A stretch of DNA of 64,000 nucleotides from Georgenia_A wangjunii (GCF_036421915.1 NZ_JAZGOM010000001.1), one strand, 5' to 3'; positions 1-8,775 are shown, counted from the stretch's first letter. The notes: generated by a model not told the origin, from the sequence alone. Translations and numbers: made by a program.

Positions 1-404
1 CCGTGCCGGGCACCCGCCTCCTCCTCTGGTTGCGCGACGAGCCGCGGGTCGTGCTCGCCGCGCGGCTCCGCAGCCGGGCCGGCCTGCTCACGGTCGCCGC
101 GACGCACCTGTCCTTCGTGCCGGGGGCGAACGTCGTCCAGCTCCGCCGCGCCGCCCGCTGGCTCCGGACCCTCGGCGGCCCGGCGGTCCTGCTCGGCGAC
201 CTCAACCTCCCGGCCGCCGTCGCCGACCGCACGCCGGGGCTGAGGGTCCTTGCCCGGGCACGCACCCACCCGGCGTCACGGCCGCGCTGGCAGCTCGACC
301 ACGCTCTCGGGTCCACGGGAGTGCCCCGCGTCGTCCGGGCGGAGGCACGCCGCCTGCCCGTCTCGGACCACCTGGCGCTGCAGGTCGAGCTCGAGGGGAC
401 CTGA
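1..404 (+). CDS. Endonuclease/exonuclease/phosphatase (EEP) family protein, C-terminal part
   Basis: The reading frame is open at the left window edge, so only about the last 133 residues are seen. They carry the C-terminal hallmarks of the EEP fold (DNase I / Mg-dependent phosphodiesterase-like): a THLSF strand, the metal-binding LLGDLNLP segment and the final catalytic SDHLAL motif. An LDHAL segment lies between them. The family hydrolyses phosphodiester bonds in nucleic acids or phospholipid head groups; the substrate cannot be told from this fragment. A GTG at position 3 is in frame but is unlikely to be the true start, because the N-terminal half of the fold would be missing. Confidence 0.8.
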   Translation, partial: VPGTRLLLWLRDEPRVVLAARLRSRAGLLTVAATHLSFVPGANVVQLRRAARWLRTLGGPAVLLGDLNLPAAVADRTPGLRVLARARTHPASRPRWQLDHALGSTGVPRVVRAEARRLPVSDHLALQVELEGT

Positions 405-441
405 GGACCCACGTACCCGGGGCGGTCACCGGCGCCGCGGG

Positions 442-1866
442 TCAGGGGCTCGGCGCCCCCGCCGGGTACTCCGCCAGCGGGACCTCGCCCGCCTCCCACG
501 CGGCCAGCACGGGTTCGACGATGCGCCAGCACTCCTCGACGGCGTCACCGCGCACGGAGAGGAGAGGGTCGCCCTCGAGGACGCCGGCGAGGACCTCGCC
601 GTAAGCGGGGAGCTCACCCGTGCCGAACTCCGTCGACAGGACCACCCGGTCGAGGCTCCACGGGTCCCCCGAGCCGTTGACGTCGAGCTCGAGGTTGAGG
701 CAGTCCGGGCCGAGGCCGATCCGCAGCCGCGCCGGGGTGGAGGTCCCGGTCAGTCCCTGGGGCAGGTGCGGGACGGTCTTGAAGGTGACGACGACCTCCT
801 TGCGCGCGGTGCCGATCCCCTTGGCGGACCGGAGGAGGAACGGCACCCCCTTCCACCGCCAGGAGTCGATGAAGCACGTGACCTCGGCGAGCGTCTCGGT
901 CTCCCGCTCCGGCGCGACCCCGGGCTCGTCGGTGTAGGCGGGCAGGTCGCGCTCGCCGATGCGGCCGGCCGCGTACCGGGCGCGCCGGCTGTGCTCGCGG
1001 GGGTCGCCCGCCCGCGTCGCCCGCAGGACCTCGGCGGTCCTGTCCCGCACGTCCCGCTCGCCCATCGTGGCCGGGGGGTCCATCGCCACGAGCGCGAGCA
1101 CCTGGAGGAGGTGGCTCTGGATCATGTCCCGCAGGGCACCGGCGGCGTCGTAGTAGCGCGCCCGGTCCTCGAGCCCGAGGTCCTCGTCGTAGATGATCTC
1201 GACGGCGTCGACGTGGGAGGCGTTCCACACCGGCTCGAAGATCCGGTTGGCGAACCGGAGCCCGAGGAGGTTGAGCACGGTGCTCTTGCCGAGGAAGTGG
1301 TCGATGCGGTGGACGTGATCCTCGGGGACGATGCGGGTGACGAGGGCGTTGAGGCGCCGCGCGGTCGGCCCGTCGCTCCCGTAGGGCTTCTCCATGATGA
1401 GCCGCGTGCCGGCGGGGACGCCGCACTCGGCGAGCGTCTCGCACGCGATCTCGGTCGCGGCGGGCGGGAGCGCGAAGTAGATGGCGACGGGACCGGTGCC
1501 CGCGTCGAGGAGGCGCTGGAGGTCGTCGCGCCGGCTGACGTCGGCCGGCAGGTAGACGGACTCGACCTCGAGGCGCCGCAGGGTGGCGGAGCCGGGTTCA
1601 TCGGGCGCCGGCTCCTGGCGCTCCCACGGCGGCACCTCGATGCTCGGCGCGACGGCGAAGGCCTGGCGCAGGCGCTCCCGCCACCGCTCGTCGTCCCAGT
1701 CCTCGACGCCCGAGCCGACGAGCGTGAGGTCCGGGGCGCGACCGGTGGCGAGGAGGCGGCCGAGCCCTGGGAGGAGCAGCCGTCCGGCGAGGTCACCGCT
1801 CGCGCCGAGGATGAGGAGCGTCCCGATCTGCTCGGTGGCCGGGGCGGTCGTACCCGTGGAGTTCAT
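442..1866 (-). CDS. zwf: Glucose-6-phosphate 1-dehydrogenase
   Basis: Oxidises glucose 6-phosphate to 6-phosphogluconolactone with NAD(P)+, the first step of the oxidative pentose phosphate pathway, in the cytoplasm. The 474-residue product has the nucleotide-binding GASGDL at about residues 21-26, EKPYG at about 159-163, the substrate-binding RIDHFLGKS around His190, and the conserved AGALRDMIQSHLLQ segment. It is shorter than the usual 490-510 residues, and its RIDHFLGKST differs from the more common RIDHYLGKE. No opcA, tal or tkt neighbour is present, so this could be a secondary paralogue rather than the main zwf. ATG start at 1866. It converges on the EEP gene with a 37-bp gap. Confidence 0.93.
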   Translation of the reverse strand: MNSTGTTAPATEQIGTLLILGASGDLAGRLLLPGLGRLLATGRAPDLTLVGSGVEDWDDERWRERLRQAFAVAPSIEVPPWERQEPAPDEPGSATLRRLEVESVYLPADVSRRDDLQRLLDAGTGPVAIYFALPPAATEIACETLAECGVPAGTRLIMEKPYGSDGPTARRLNALVTRIVPEDHVHRIDHFLGKSTVLNLLGLRFANRIFEPVWNASHVDAVEIIYDEDLGLEDRARYYDAAGALRDMIQSHLLQVLALVAMDPPATMGERDVRDRTAEVLRATRAGDPREHSRRARYAAGRIGERDLPAYTDEPGVAPERETETLAEVTCFIDSWRWKGVPFLLRSAKGIGTARKEVVVTFKTVPHLPQGLTGTSTPARLRIGLGPDCLNLELDVNGSGDPWSLDRVVLSTEFGTGELPAYGEVLAGVLEGDPLLSVRGDAVEECWRIVEPVLAAWEAGEVPLAEYPAGAPSP

Positions 1867-1915
1867 GCGCCCATGCTCGCCCGCCGAACTCCCCCGCGCG
1901 AGACGTCCGCAGGTC

Positions 1916-1921
1916 TAGCGT
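1916..1921 (+). promoter_or_regulatory. -10 box TAGCGT for a leaderless VOC transcript
   Basis: TAGCGT fits the actinobacterial TANNNT -10 consensus and lies exactly 6 nt before the ATG at 1928. No Shine-Dalgarno is present, so transcription probably starts at the A of the start codon. Confidence 0.5.
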
Positions 1922-1927
1922 TCCTCC

Positions 1928-2296
1928 ATGACACTCAACCTGGCCATGGTCACGTTCGACACGTCCGACGCCGACACTCTCGCCACGTGGTGGGCCGAGC
2001 AGACCGGGGCGGAGGTCACCGAGCGCAACGAGGGCTGGTACGTCATGGTCGCTGGCGGCGCGCTGCCGGTGACGCTCGCGTTCCAGAAGGTCGACGACCC
2101 GACGCCGGGGAAGAACCGCATCCACCTCGACCTCGTGGCCCCCGACCTCGACGCCGAGGTCGACCGGCTCGTGGACGCGGGGGCCACGGTCGTCGGGCGG
2201 CGCGGAGACGAGAGCTTCCGGTGGGTGACGCTCGCGGACCCGCAGGGCAACCAGTTCTGCGTCGCCCAGGGCGGCCCGGACGGTGAGCACCCCTAG
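1928..2296 (+). CDS. VOC (glyoxalase/bleomycin-resistance) family protein
   Basis: A 122-residue single-domain protein with the paired beta-alpha-beta-beta-beta pattern of vicinal-oxygen-chelate proteins: an N-terminal FDTSDADTLATWW segment, then KNRIHLDLVAPDLDAEVDRL, and a C-terminal LADPQGNQFCV that usually closes the second module. Family members include isomerases, dioxygenases and drug-binding proteins; nothing here selects among them. The gene diverges from zwf with about 60 bp between the starts and appears leaderless. Confidence 0.8.
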   Translation: MTLNLAMVTFDTSDADTLATWWAEQTGAEVTERNEGWYVMVAGGALPVTLAFQKVDDPTPGKNRIHLDLVAPDLDAEVDRLVDAGATVVGRRGDESFRWVTLADPQGNQFCVAQGGPDGEHP

Positions 2297-2437
2297 GGGC
2301 GCCCGCTGGGCGGCCCCGCCGCGGGTGCGGGAGCGGGGCGTCCCGAGGGTCCGGATGGGCGCTCGGCAGCCGTGAGCCGGCACCAACCCTTGCAGGATCC
2401 TCACAACCGGCGCACCGGCCCCACAGGGCCCCGCTCC

Positions 2438-2443
2438 TAGGCT
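2438..2443 (+). promoter_or_regulatory. -10 box TAGGCT for a leaderless response-regulator transcript
   Basis: TANNNT-type hexamer separated by 7 nt from the ATG at 2451. There is no ribosome-binding site between them, which suggests a leaderless mRNA for the two-component operon. Confidence 0.5.
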
Positions 2444-2450
2444 CGACGGC

Positions 2451-3149
2451 ATGAGCGAAGCACCGGCCAGCGCCGCCACCGTCCTCGTCGTCGAGGACGA
2501 CGAGGTCATCAACGACGGCCTCGCGACGAGGCTGCGCGCCGAGGGGTTCACCGTGGTCCAGGCCTTCGACGGCCCCGGCGCCGTCGCGGAGTTCGGGCGC
2601 ACGCCGCCGGACCTCGTCGTCCTCGACGTCATGCTCCCCGGCTTCGACGGGATCGAGGTCTGCCGGCGGATCCAGGCCGTCCGCGCGGTGCCGGTGCTCA
2701 TGCTCACCGCGAAGGTGGAGGAGACCGACGTCCTCGTCGGCCTCGCCGTCGGCGCCGACGACTACGTGACCAAGCCGTTCCGCGTCCGGGAGGTCGTCGC
2801 CCGGGTCCGTGCCCTCCTGCGCCGGGTCGATCGCGCCCGGGAGCTCGCGGCGGACGTCCCGCCCCGCCTCGAGCTCGGCGCGCTCGCCGTCGACCGCGCC
2901 GCCCGCCGCGTCTGGGTCGAGGGCACCGAGGTGCACCTCGCCCCGCTCGAGTTCGACCTCCTCCTCACCCTCGCCGCCGAGCCCGGCACGGTCCGCACGC
3001 GCGAGGACCTCATGCTCGAGGTGTGGGGCTGGGCGGACGCCCGCGGCACGCGCACCCTCGACACCCACGTCCGCTCCCTGCGGTCGAAGATCGGTGCCGA
3101 GCGGGTGCGCACCGTGCACGGCGTCGGTTATGCCGTGGAGCCCCGATGA
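2451..3149 (+). CDS. OmpR/PhoB-family response regulator
   Basis: A 232-residue DNA-binding response regulator. The receiver domain (about 10-125) has the acidic pair EDD near 15-17, the phosphoacceptor Asp59 in DLVVLDVMLPG, and the conserved Lys in VTKPF. A C-terminal winged helix (about 135-230) includes the typical GTRTLDTHVRSLRSKIG recognition region and ends in VHGVGYAVE. Its ATGA stop/start overlap with the downstream kinase at 3146 indicates a cognate pair read from one mRNA. The signal and target genes are not evident. Confidence 0.93.
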   Translation: MSEAPASAATVLVVEDDEVINDGLATRLRAEGFTVVQAFDGPGAVAEFGRTPPDLVVLDVMLPGFDGIEVCRRIQAVRAVPVLMLTAKVEETDVLVGLAVGADDYVTKPFRVREVVARVRALLRRVDRARELAADVPPRLELGALAVDRAARRVWVEGTEVHLAPLEFDLLLTLAAEPGTVRTREDLMLEVWGWADARGTRTLDTHVRSLRSKIGAERVRTVHGVGYAVEPR

Positions 3150-5932
3150 CCGCGCCGCAGCCGGGCCGGGCCGCCCGGCCCCTCGACCGCGTCGGCTCGA
3201 TCAAGGTCAAGATCGGCCTGCTCGTGGGGCTGAGCGTCGTCGTCGCCGTCCTCGTCTCCGAGATCGGGGCGAGCGCGGGCGTCCCCGGGTGGCTCACCCT
3301 GCCGGTCACGGCCGCCGCGGCCCTCGCCGTCACCCAGTGGCTCGCCCGCGGGATGACGGCACCGCTGCGCGCGATGACCTCCGCCGCCGCGCGGATGGCG
3401 ACCGGGGACTACTCGCGCCGGGTGACGGCGACGTCCGCCGACGAGGTCGGGCGGCTCGCCCAGGCCTTCAACACAATGGCGGTCGACCTCGCGACGGCGG
3501 ACCAGCAGCGCCGCCAGCTCGTCGCCACCGTCTCGCACGAGCTCCGCACGCCCCTGGCGGCCCAGCGGCTCCTGCTGGAGAACCTCGTCGACGGCGTCGT
3601 GCGCCCCGACGACGACGCCCTCGCCGCCGCGCTCGCCCAGGCCGAGCGGCTGAGCGACCTCGTCGGCGACCTCCTCGACGTCGCCCGCCTCGACGGCGGC
3701 GCCTCCTCCCTCGACCTGGCGCCGCTCGACGTCGCCGACCTTCTCGCGCGGGCCGTGGCCGAAGCCCGGCTCGGGGCGCGCACCGTCACGTACGACGTGG
3801 CGGTCACCCCGCCCGATCTCACCGTCTCGGGCGACGGGCCGCGGCTCGCCCAGGTCGTGGCGAACCTCCTCGACAACGCCGCGCGGCACTCGCCCACCGG
3901 CGGGACCGTCACGGTCCGCGCCGCCGCCGAGCATGGCGAGAGCTGGTCCCTCGAGGTGACCGACGAGGGGCCCGGCATCCCGGCCGGGCGGGAGGAGCAC
4001 GTATTCGCCCGGTTCGGTTCCGCCGAGGCCGACGGCGGCGGCGGGACCGGCCTCGGCCTCGCCATCGCGAGCTGGGTGTGCGAGATGCACGGCGGGTCGA
4101 TCGCCGCACTGCCGCCGGCCCCGGGCACGACGGGCGCCCGGGTCCGGTCCGTCCTGCCCCGCGAACCCGCGCGGGCGCCGAGCCCCGCGGCCACCGAGCC
4201 CTTCCGCGCGCCGGTGGCGGAACCAGGCAGCACCGCCCACGCGCCGACCGGGCGCACCGCCCAGGCGCCGACCGAGAAGGAGCATCCGATGCGTCCCACG
4301 CCCGCGATCCCCAGCGGCTCGCCCGACCGCGGCCCGATCCCCAGCGGCTCGCCTGACCCCGGCCCTTCCCTCAGCGGCTCGCCCGCGCCGGCGTCGCGCC
4401 CGGGCGCCACGCCCGCCCCGGCCGCCGGGGCGGTCACCGCCCGCCCCGCCTCGGCCGCCGGCTCCCTCCTGCGGGACGTGTGGCCGGAGCGCGTGACGGG
4501 GACCGCGCCCGTCCCGCTGTTCGGCTCCCTCGCGCTCGGGGCGCTCGCCTCCGTCGTCCTGCCCTACCGGGAGCTCGGCCTGGGGGCGTTCCTCGTCCTC
4601 CTCCTGGGCGGTGCGCTCGTCCTGGCACTGTCCCCGCACCGCAGCCGGCCGTGGACGCTCCTCTCGGTGGCGATCAGCGTCGGCCTCGGCTCGTTCGTCG
4701 TCCTGCGCGACGCCGGGTGGCTGACCCTCCTCGCCCTCGTCGTCGTCGGCGTCCTCGTCACGACGGCGCTGACGGACGCGCGCCGGGTGCTGGCGATGGT
4801 GGCGGGTGCGGCGTCCTGGGTCCTCTCCGCCGTCCGGGGGCTGCCGCTGCTGAGCAGGACGCTCTCCGCCCTCAGCCGGCACCGGCTGCTGTGGCCGGTC
4901 CTGCGCACCGCCGCGGTCTCGTTCGTCGCGCTCGTCGTCTTCGGCGGCCTCTTCGCGTCCGGCGACGCCGTCTTCGGCTCGTGGGTGGGTCACCTCGTGC
5001 CGGACCTCGCCTGGGACGACCTCATCCTGCGGGCCTTCGTCCTCGTCGCCGTCGGCGGCTCCGTCCTCGCCGCCTGCTACCTCGCCCTCAACCCGCCACG
5101 GGTCGAGTCCGTCGCGCTGCCCGAGCCGCGACCGGTCGCCCGGGTGTGGGAGTGGCTCGTGCCAGTCGGCCTCGTCATCGCCGTGTTCACCGGCTTCGTC
5201 GTCGCCCAGGCCTCCGCCATGTGGGGTGGGCACGACTACCTGCAGGCCGTCACCGGGCTCACGTACGCCGAGTACGTCCACGAGGGCTTCGGCCAGCTCA
5301 CGGTCGCGACGACGCTCACCCTCGCGACGGTGGCCCTCACCGTGCGCAAGGCCCCCCGGCGGACGGGGCGCGACCGCCTGCTCCTGCGGGTCGCGCTCGG
5401 GACGCTGTGCGTCCTCACCCTCGTCGTCGTCGCGTCCGCGCTGTTCCGGATGTCCGTCTACCAGGAAGCGTTCGGGTTCACCGTCCTGCGGGTGCTCGTC
5501 GACGCCTTCGAGCTGTGGCTCGGGCTCGTCGTCGTCCTCGTCCTCGTCGCGGGCGTCCGCTGGTCCGGCCGCTGGCTGCCGCGCGCGGCGCTGGTGTCCG
5601 GGGCTGTGATGCTCCTCGTGCTCGGGCTGGGCAACACCGAGGCATGGGTGGCCCAGCGCAACATCGAGCGGTTCGAGGCGACCGGCAAGATCGACACCGC
5701 CTACCTCGGCACCTTGAGCGCCGACGCGGCGCCGACGATCGCCGCCGGGCTTCCCGCGCACCTCGTCGCGTGCGTCGCCGCCGCGGGGAGCCACGTCGAG
5801 GTCCTCGACGGCGTCCCCACCGTCGTCGAGGACGCGCCAGCGGACGTCCTGTCGTGGAACCTCGGCCGCGCGCGTGCGGCGGAGGTCCGCGACCCGGGGC
5901 CGGTCACCGTGGCACCGTCGACCTGCCCCTGA
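3146..5932 (+). CDS. Sensor histidine kinase fused in frame to a DUF4153/DUF4173 membrane protein
   Basis: One continuous frame of 928 codons. Residues 1-340 form a histidine kinase: two TM helices (about 22-42 and 48-66) joined by a very short loop, a HAMP domain (about 67-118), phosphoacceptor His131 in VSHELRTPL, N-box NLLDN near 240, G1 DEGPGIP and G2 GTGLGLAI near 301. No extracytoplasmic sensor domain is present. Residues about 340-450 are a Pro/Ser/Gly-rich linker with repeats of SGSPDxGP type. From about 450 the protein is a multi-TM DUF4153/DUF4173-like domain. An in-frame ATG at 4289 has AAGGAG six nt upstream, so a separate 547-residue protein could also be made. In related loci these are usually two genes, so this could be a real fusion, a dual-product frame or a lost stop codon. 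Confidence 0.85.
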   Translation: MTAPQPGRAARPLDRVGSIKVKIGLLVGLSVVVAVLVSEIGASAGVPGWLTLPVTAAAALAVTQWLARGMTAPLRAMTSAAARMATGDYSRRVTATSADEVGRLAQAFNTMAVDLATADQQRRQLVATVSHELRTPLAAQRLLLENLVDGVVRPDDDALAAALAQAERLSDLVGDLLDVARLDGGASSLDLAPLDVADLLARAVAEARLGARTVTYDVAVTPPDLTVSGDGPRLAQVVANLLDNAARHSPTGGTVTVRAAAEHGESWSLEVTDEGPGIPAGREEHVFARFGSAEADGGGGTGLGLAIASWVCEMHGGSIAALPPAPGTTGARVRSVLPREPARAPSPAATEPFRAPVAEPGSTAHAPTGRTAQAPTEKEHPMRPTPAIPSGSPDRGPIPSGSPDPGPSLSGSPAPASRPGATPAPAAGAVTARPASAAGSLLRDVWPERVTGTAPVPLFGSLALGALASVVLPYRELGLGAFLVLLLGGALVLALSPHRSRPWTLLSVAISVGLGSFVVLRDAGWLTLLALVVVGVLVTTALTDARRVLAMVAGAASWVLSAVRGLPLLSRTLSALSRHRLLWPVLRTAAVSFVALVVFGGLFASGDAVFGSWVGHLVPDLAWDDLILRAFVLVAVGGSVLAACYLALNPPRVESVALPEPRPVARVWEWLVPVGLVIAVFTGFVVAQASAMWGGHDYLQAVTGLTYAEYVHEGFGQLTVATTLTLATVALTVRKAPRRTGRDRLLLRVALGTLCVLTLVVVASALFRMSVYQEAFGFTVLRVLVDAFELWLGLVVVLVLVAGVRWSGRWLPRAALVSGAVMLLVLGLGNTEAWVAQRNIERFEATGKIDTAYLGTLSADAAPTIAAGLPAHLVACVAAAGSHVEVLDGVPTVVEDAPADVLSWNLGRARAAEVRDPGPVTVAPSTCP
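4277..4291 (+). promoter_or_regulatory. Internal Shine-Dalgarno and ATG for a separate DUF4153 product
   Basis: AAGGAG (4277-4282) is followed after 6 nt by an in-frame ATG at 4289, inside the low-complexity linker between the kinase and the membrane domain. This is a better initiation context than many annotated starts in the window and marks the probable ancestral start of the second gene. Confidence 0.55.
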
Positions 5933-6005
5933 GGTACGTCATCGAGCGGTTCCGCCCCTCAGCCGGCCGCCGCGCCGTCGAGACGACCGCGGAGGCTACG
6001 GTGGC

Positions 6006-6056
6006 GGCAGCAGCGGCAGCGGCAGCGGCAGCGGCAGCGGCAGCGGCAGCGGCAGC
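6006..6056. repeat. Hexanucleotide microsatellite (GGCAGC)n
   Basis: Seven perfect consecutive GGCAGC units at 6015-6056, preceded by one more unit at 6006-6011 and an AGC. The tract ends 17 bp before the ATG of the GNAT gene and lies in the 141-bp gap after the kinase/DUF4153 gene. Confidence 0.95.
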
Positions 6057-6073
6057 GTGCCACCATCGAGACC

Positions 6074-6667
6074 ATGACATCCGCGACCGGCGCCGCCGAC
6101 CTCGCGACCAAGCCGGTCCTCGTCGGCGAGCGGGCCGTCCTGCGGCCGTTCGCACCCGACGACGCCGCCGTGATGGCGGAGATCCTGCGCGATCCCGAGC
6201 TCAACCGGCTCACCGGCTCGGTGCACTCGACGGCCGAGGCGCGGGCGGCCGCGCCGGACCTCGACCGGTTGCGCCAGTGGTACGGCACCCGGAACGACCA
6301 GCCGGACCGGCTCGACCTCGCCGTCGTCGATCGCGCGACCGGCATGCTCGTCGGCGAGGTCGTCCTCAACGACTGGGACCCGGCCAACGCGTCGTGCAAC
6401 TTCCGCATCCTCCTCGGCCCCGAGGGGCGCGGCCGGGGGCTCGGGACCGAGGCGACGCGGCTGATCCTCGAGCACGCGTTCGCCACCGTCGGGCTCCACC
6501 GCGTCTCGCTCGGCGTCTTCGCCTTCAACCCCCGCGCGCAGCACGTCTACGCACGGGCAGGTTTCGTCGTCGAGGGTGTCGAGCGCGAGGCGCACCGGTT
6601 CGACGGCGAGTGGGTCGACTCGATCCTCATGGCCGTCCTCGACCACGAGTGGGCCGCCCGCCGCTAG
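6074..6667 (+). CDS. GNAT-family N-acetyltransferase (RimJ/RimL-like)
   Basis: A 197-residue acetyl-CoA-dependent acyltransferase. The N-terminal RAVLRPFAPDDAAVMAEIL resembles RimJ/RimL and SpeG-type proteins. The acetyl-CoA-binding motif A is the GPEGRGRGLGTEA-type segment near residue 115-128, followed by LHRVSLGVFAFNPRAQHVYARAGF, the usual motif B. Substrate unknown; N-terminal amine or small-amine acetylation is typical of the group. No strong ribosome-binding site is visible, and the (GGCAGC)n tract sits just upstream, where it could alter promoter or leader spacing. Confidence 0.88.
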   Translation: MTSATGAADLATKPVLVGERAVLRPFAPDDAAVMAEILRDPELNRLTGSVHSTAEARAAAPDLDRLRQWYGTRNDQPDRLDLAVVDRATGMLVGEVVLNDWDPANASCNFRILLGPEGRGRGLGTEATRLILEHAFATVGLHRVSLGVFAFNPRAQHVYARAGFVVEGVEREAHRFDGEWVDSILMAVLDHEWAARR

Positions 6668-6787
6668 CCCGCGCTCGGACGCGCCCGTCGCCACCCGCAC
6701 GCCGGTAGGCTCCGGCGGGCAACCCCCGTCCTCTCGGTGGGCCGGGCCCGCTCGGACGCGTACGTACCCGTGAAAGGACGATCCGCG

Positions 6788-8434
6788 ATGACGAGCCCTA
6801 CGGGAAGCGCGGGCCTGCAGCGACGCAGCACCGAGGCGGGGCGCCGGTTGTACGGCGCGGCGGAGCGGGTCTGGACGAGCGACCCGCTCAAGGCTGCCCG
6901 CCGGACGACCCTGCGCGCGGGGACGGCGGCGCTGACGACCACCTACAGCCTCTACAAGGTCCACCCGGCGCTGTGGCGCACGACGGCGACGCACTACCGG
7001 CCGTGGATGGGCGAGTTCGCGCGACGGCACGCGTGGATGACCTGCCAGCTCGCCTCGCTCCACGTGCCGGCCTACCGCAACTTCCTCCGTCAGCACGGCT
7101 TCACGTTCCGGTGGTGGGACCTCGAGAACTACCCGCCGACCGACAAGGACAGCTACGTCGCCCGCTACCCGGAGGAACAGCGCTGCTGGCACGGTGACCT
7201 GCAGCTGCGCGGGACGCTCGTCGACGAGTCCTCCGGCTCGTCCGGGCGGCCCTTCAACTGGGTCCGCGGGCGCGAGGAGCTGGCCGACATCCACCGCAAC
7301 GTCGCGGGGTTCACCTCGCTCATGATGCGCGGCGAGGAGCGCCTCTTCGTCATCAACGCCTACTCGATGGGGGCGTGGGCGACCGGCACCAACACGGGCA
7401 TCGCCATGGCCAAGATCGCCATGGTGAAGAACACCGGGCCGGACCTGGACAAGATCCTCGACACGATCACCCACTTCGGTCCCGGCTTCACCTACCTCGT
7501 CGCGGCCTACCCGCCGTTCCTCAAGGACCTGCGCGACCGGCTCGACGCCGTGGGCCTGGACTGGTCGGCCTACCGCATGCACGGGCTCGTCGGCGGCGAG
7601 GGCATGACCGAGGCTCTCCGCGACTACTGCGAGCAGCGGTTCCTCACCGTCCGCTCCGGCTACGGCGCCTCCGACCTCACCATCGGGATCGGGGGCGAGA
7701 CCGAGCTGACGGTGTTCCTGCGCCGGGCGCTGCTCGAGGACCACGACCTGCGCGCGGCGGTGCTCGGCCCGGACGAGGCCCGGACGCCGATGATCTTCCA
7801 GTACAACCCGCTCGAGACCTACCTCGAGATCACCGACGAGGGCGAGATCCTGTGCACCCTCACGTCGACCTCCGTGCTCTCGCCCAAGCTGCGCTACAAC
7901 ATCCACGACGAGGGCGCGCTCCTGGAGTGGCAGGACCTCGCGGCGATCATGCGGCGCTTCCCGCGGTGGCGCGAGGCCGCCCGAGCAGCGTGGCTCGAGC
8001 AGGGCATGAAGCTGCCGCTGCTGCTCCTCTACGGCCGCGCCGACGCCACCATCTCCTTCATGGGCGCGAACATCTATCCCCAGGACGTCGAGAACGGCCT
8101 GTACGACGACCCCGCCCGCGCGGCGCAGCTCGCGTCCTTCACCCTCACCCTCGAGCCGGTCGCCGGGGACGCGACGGCACAGCGGCCGGTCATCCACCTC
8201 GAGCTGCGCGACGACGTCGTGCTCGGCGGCGCTGACCGCGCCGCACTCGCAGCGCGAGCCCGGGACGGCGTCGTCGGCTACCTCGCCCGGGTGAGCCGCG
8301 ACTTCGCCCAGTCGCTCGAGGAGTCCGAGCGCAGCGGTGACATCGCGGTCGAGGTCCACGACGCCGGCACGGGTCCGTTCACGGGGGAGGACGCCGCGCT
8401 CAAGCGCGTCTACCTGCGCAAGGAAGCCTCATGA
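6788..8434 (+). CDS. PaaK/coenzyme F390 synthetase-like adenylate-forming enzyme
   Basis: A 548-residue member of the ANL superfamily, closest in layout to phenylacetate-CoA ligase and F390-synthetase-like proteins. The phosphate-binding loop ESSGSSGRP is near residue 147-155, with YGASDLTIGIGGETE (A5-like region) and a C-terminal hinge-like region with YGRADATISFMGANIYPQDVE. Such enzymes activate a carboxylate as acyl-AMP for transfer to CoA or another acceptor. The ATG at 6788 has GAAAGGA about 8 nt upstream. It is the first gene of a chain of overlapping genes: its TGA overlaps the ATG of the next gene at 8431. The substrate is unknown; context suggests a small-molecule pathway. Confidence 0.85.
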   Translation: MTSPTGSAGLQRRSTEAGRRLYGAAERVWTSDPLKAARRTTLRAGTAALTTTYSLYKVHPALWRTTATHYRPWMGEFARRHAWMTCQLASLHVPAYRNFLRQHGFTFRWWDLENYPPTDKDSYVARYPEEQRCWHGDLQLRGTLVDESSGSSGRPFNWVRGREELADIHRNVAGFTSLMMRGEERLFVINAYSMGAWATGTNTGIAMAKIAMVKNTGPDLDKILDTITHFGPGFTYLVAAYPPFLKDLRDRLDAVGLDWSAYRMHGLVGGEGMTEALRDYCEQRFLTVRSGYGASDLTIGIGGETELTVFLRRALLEDHDLRAAVLGPDEARTPMIFQYNPLETYLEITDEGEILCTLTSTSVLSPKLRYNIHDEGALLEWQDLAAIMRRFPRWREAARAAWLEQGMKLPLLLLYGRADATISFMGANIYPQDVENGLYDDPARAAQLASFTLTLEPVAGDATAQRPVIHLELRDDVVLGGADRAALAARARDGVVGYLARVSRDFAQSLEESERSGDIAVEVHDAGTGPFTGEDAALKRVYLRKEAS

Positions 8435-8775
8435 CGCCGCCCCGGCGCGGGGCACGTCGCGAGGCCGACGAGGCGACCGCGGTGTTCGTCGGGGCGACCC
8501 GGTACCGGAGCCCGCTCGCCTGGCTCCGGCTGGCGCCCCGGTGGTTCGCCATGGTCCGCCAGCTCAAGCGGATGCCGGGATATGTGCACCACCAGGTCTA
8601 CTACGAGCCGCCGTTCACCCTGGGAACGATCGGGTTCTTCGCCACCCGGGACGACCTCCTGCGGTTCTCGCGGACGGGGGCGCACCGCGAGCTCATGGGA
8701 TGGGCCGTCGACGGGACCCGGAACGCCACCGGCGGCTACATCCGGCTGTACGGCTCCGACGGGACGCCGCTGTGA
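8431..8775 (+). CDS. Small CrtA/monooxygenase-like alpha+beta protein (paralogue 1)
   Basis: A 114-residue protein without a confident family. It contains SPLAWLRLAPRWFAMVRQLK, then a PPFTLGTIGFFATRDDLLRFSRTGAHRELMGW-like segment that resembles dimeric alpha/beta-barrel proteins of the spheroidene-monooxygenase (CrtA)/antibiotic-monooxygenase kind; this is a pattern impression only. The next gene encodes a recognisable paralogue with the same SPLAWLR, GTIGxFAT and LxRFxRTGA elements. The ATG overlaps the adenylate-forming enzyme's stop (ATGA), so it is probably translationally coupled. Confidence 0.7.
   Translation: MTPPRRGARREADEATAVFVGATRYRSPLAWLRLAPRWFAMVRQLKRMPGYVHHQVYYEPPFTLGTIGFFATRDDLLRFSRTGAHRELMGWAVDGTRNATGGYIRLYGSDGTPL

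Noticed and set aside
3128..5794. Long open frame (888 codons) on the minus strand opposite the kinase/DUF4153 gene
   Set aside because: Low-complexity Arg/Gly/Asp/Glu-rich translation without domains; an antisense shadow typical of very GC-rich DNA. The plus-strand gene has clear motifs.
6002..6073. In-frame N-terminal extension of the GNAT protein through the (GGCAGC)n tract
   Set aside because: The frame is open and would encode alternating Arg/Gln, but no start codon is available upstream and the family start fits the ATG at 6074.
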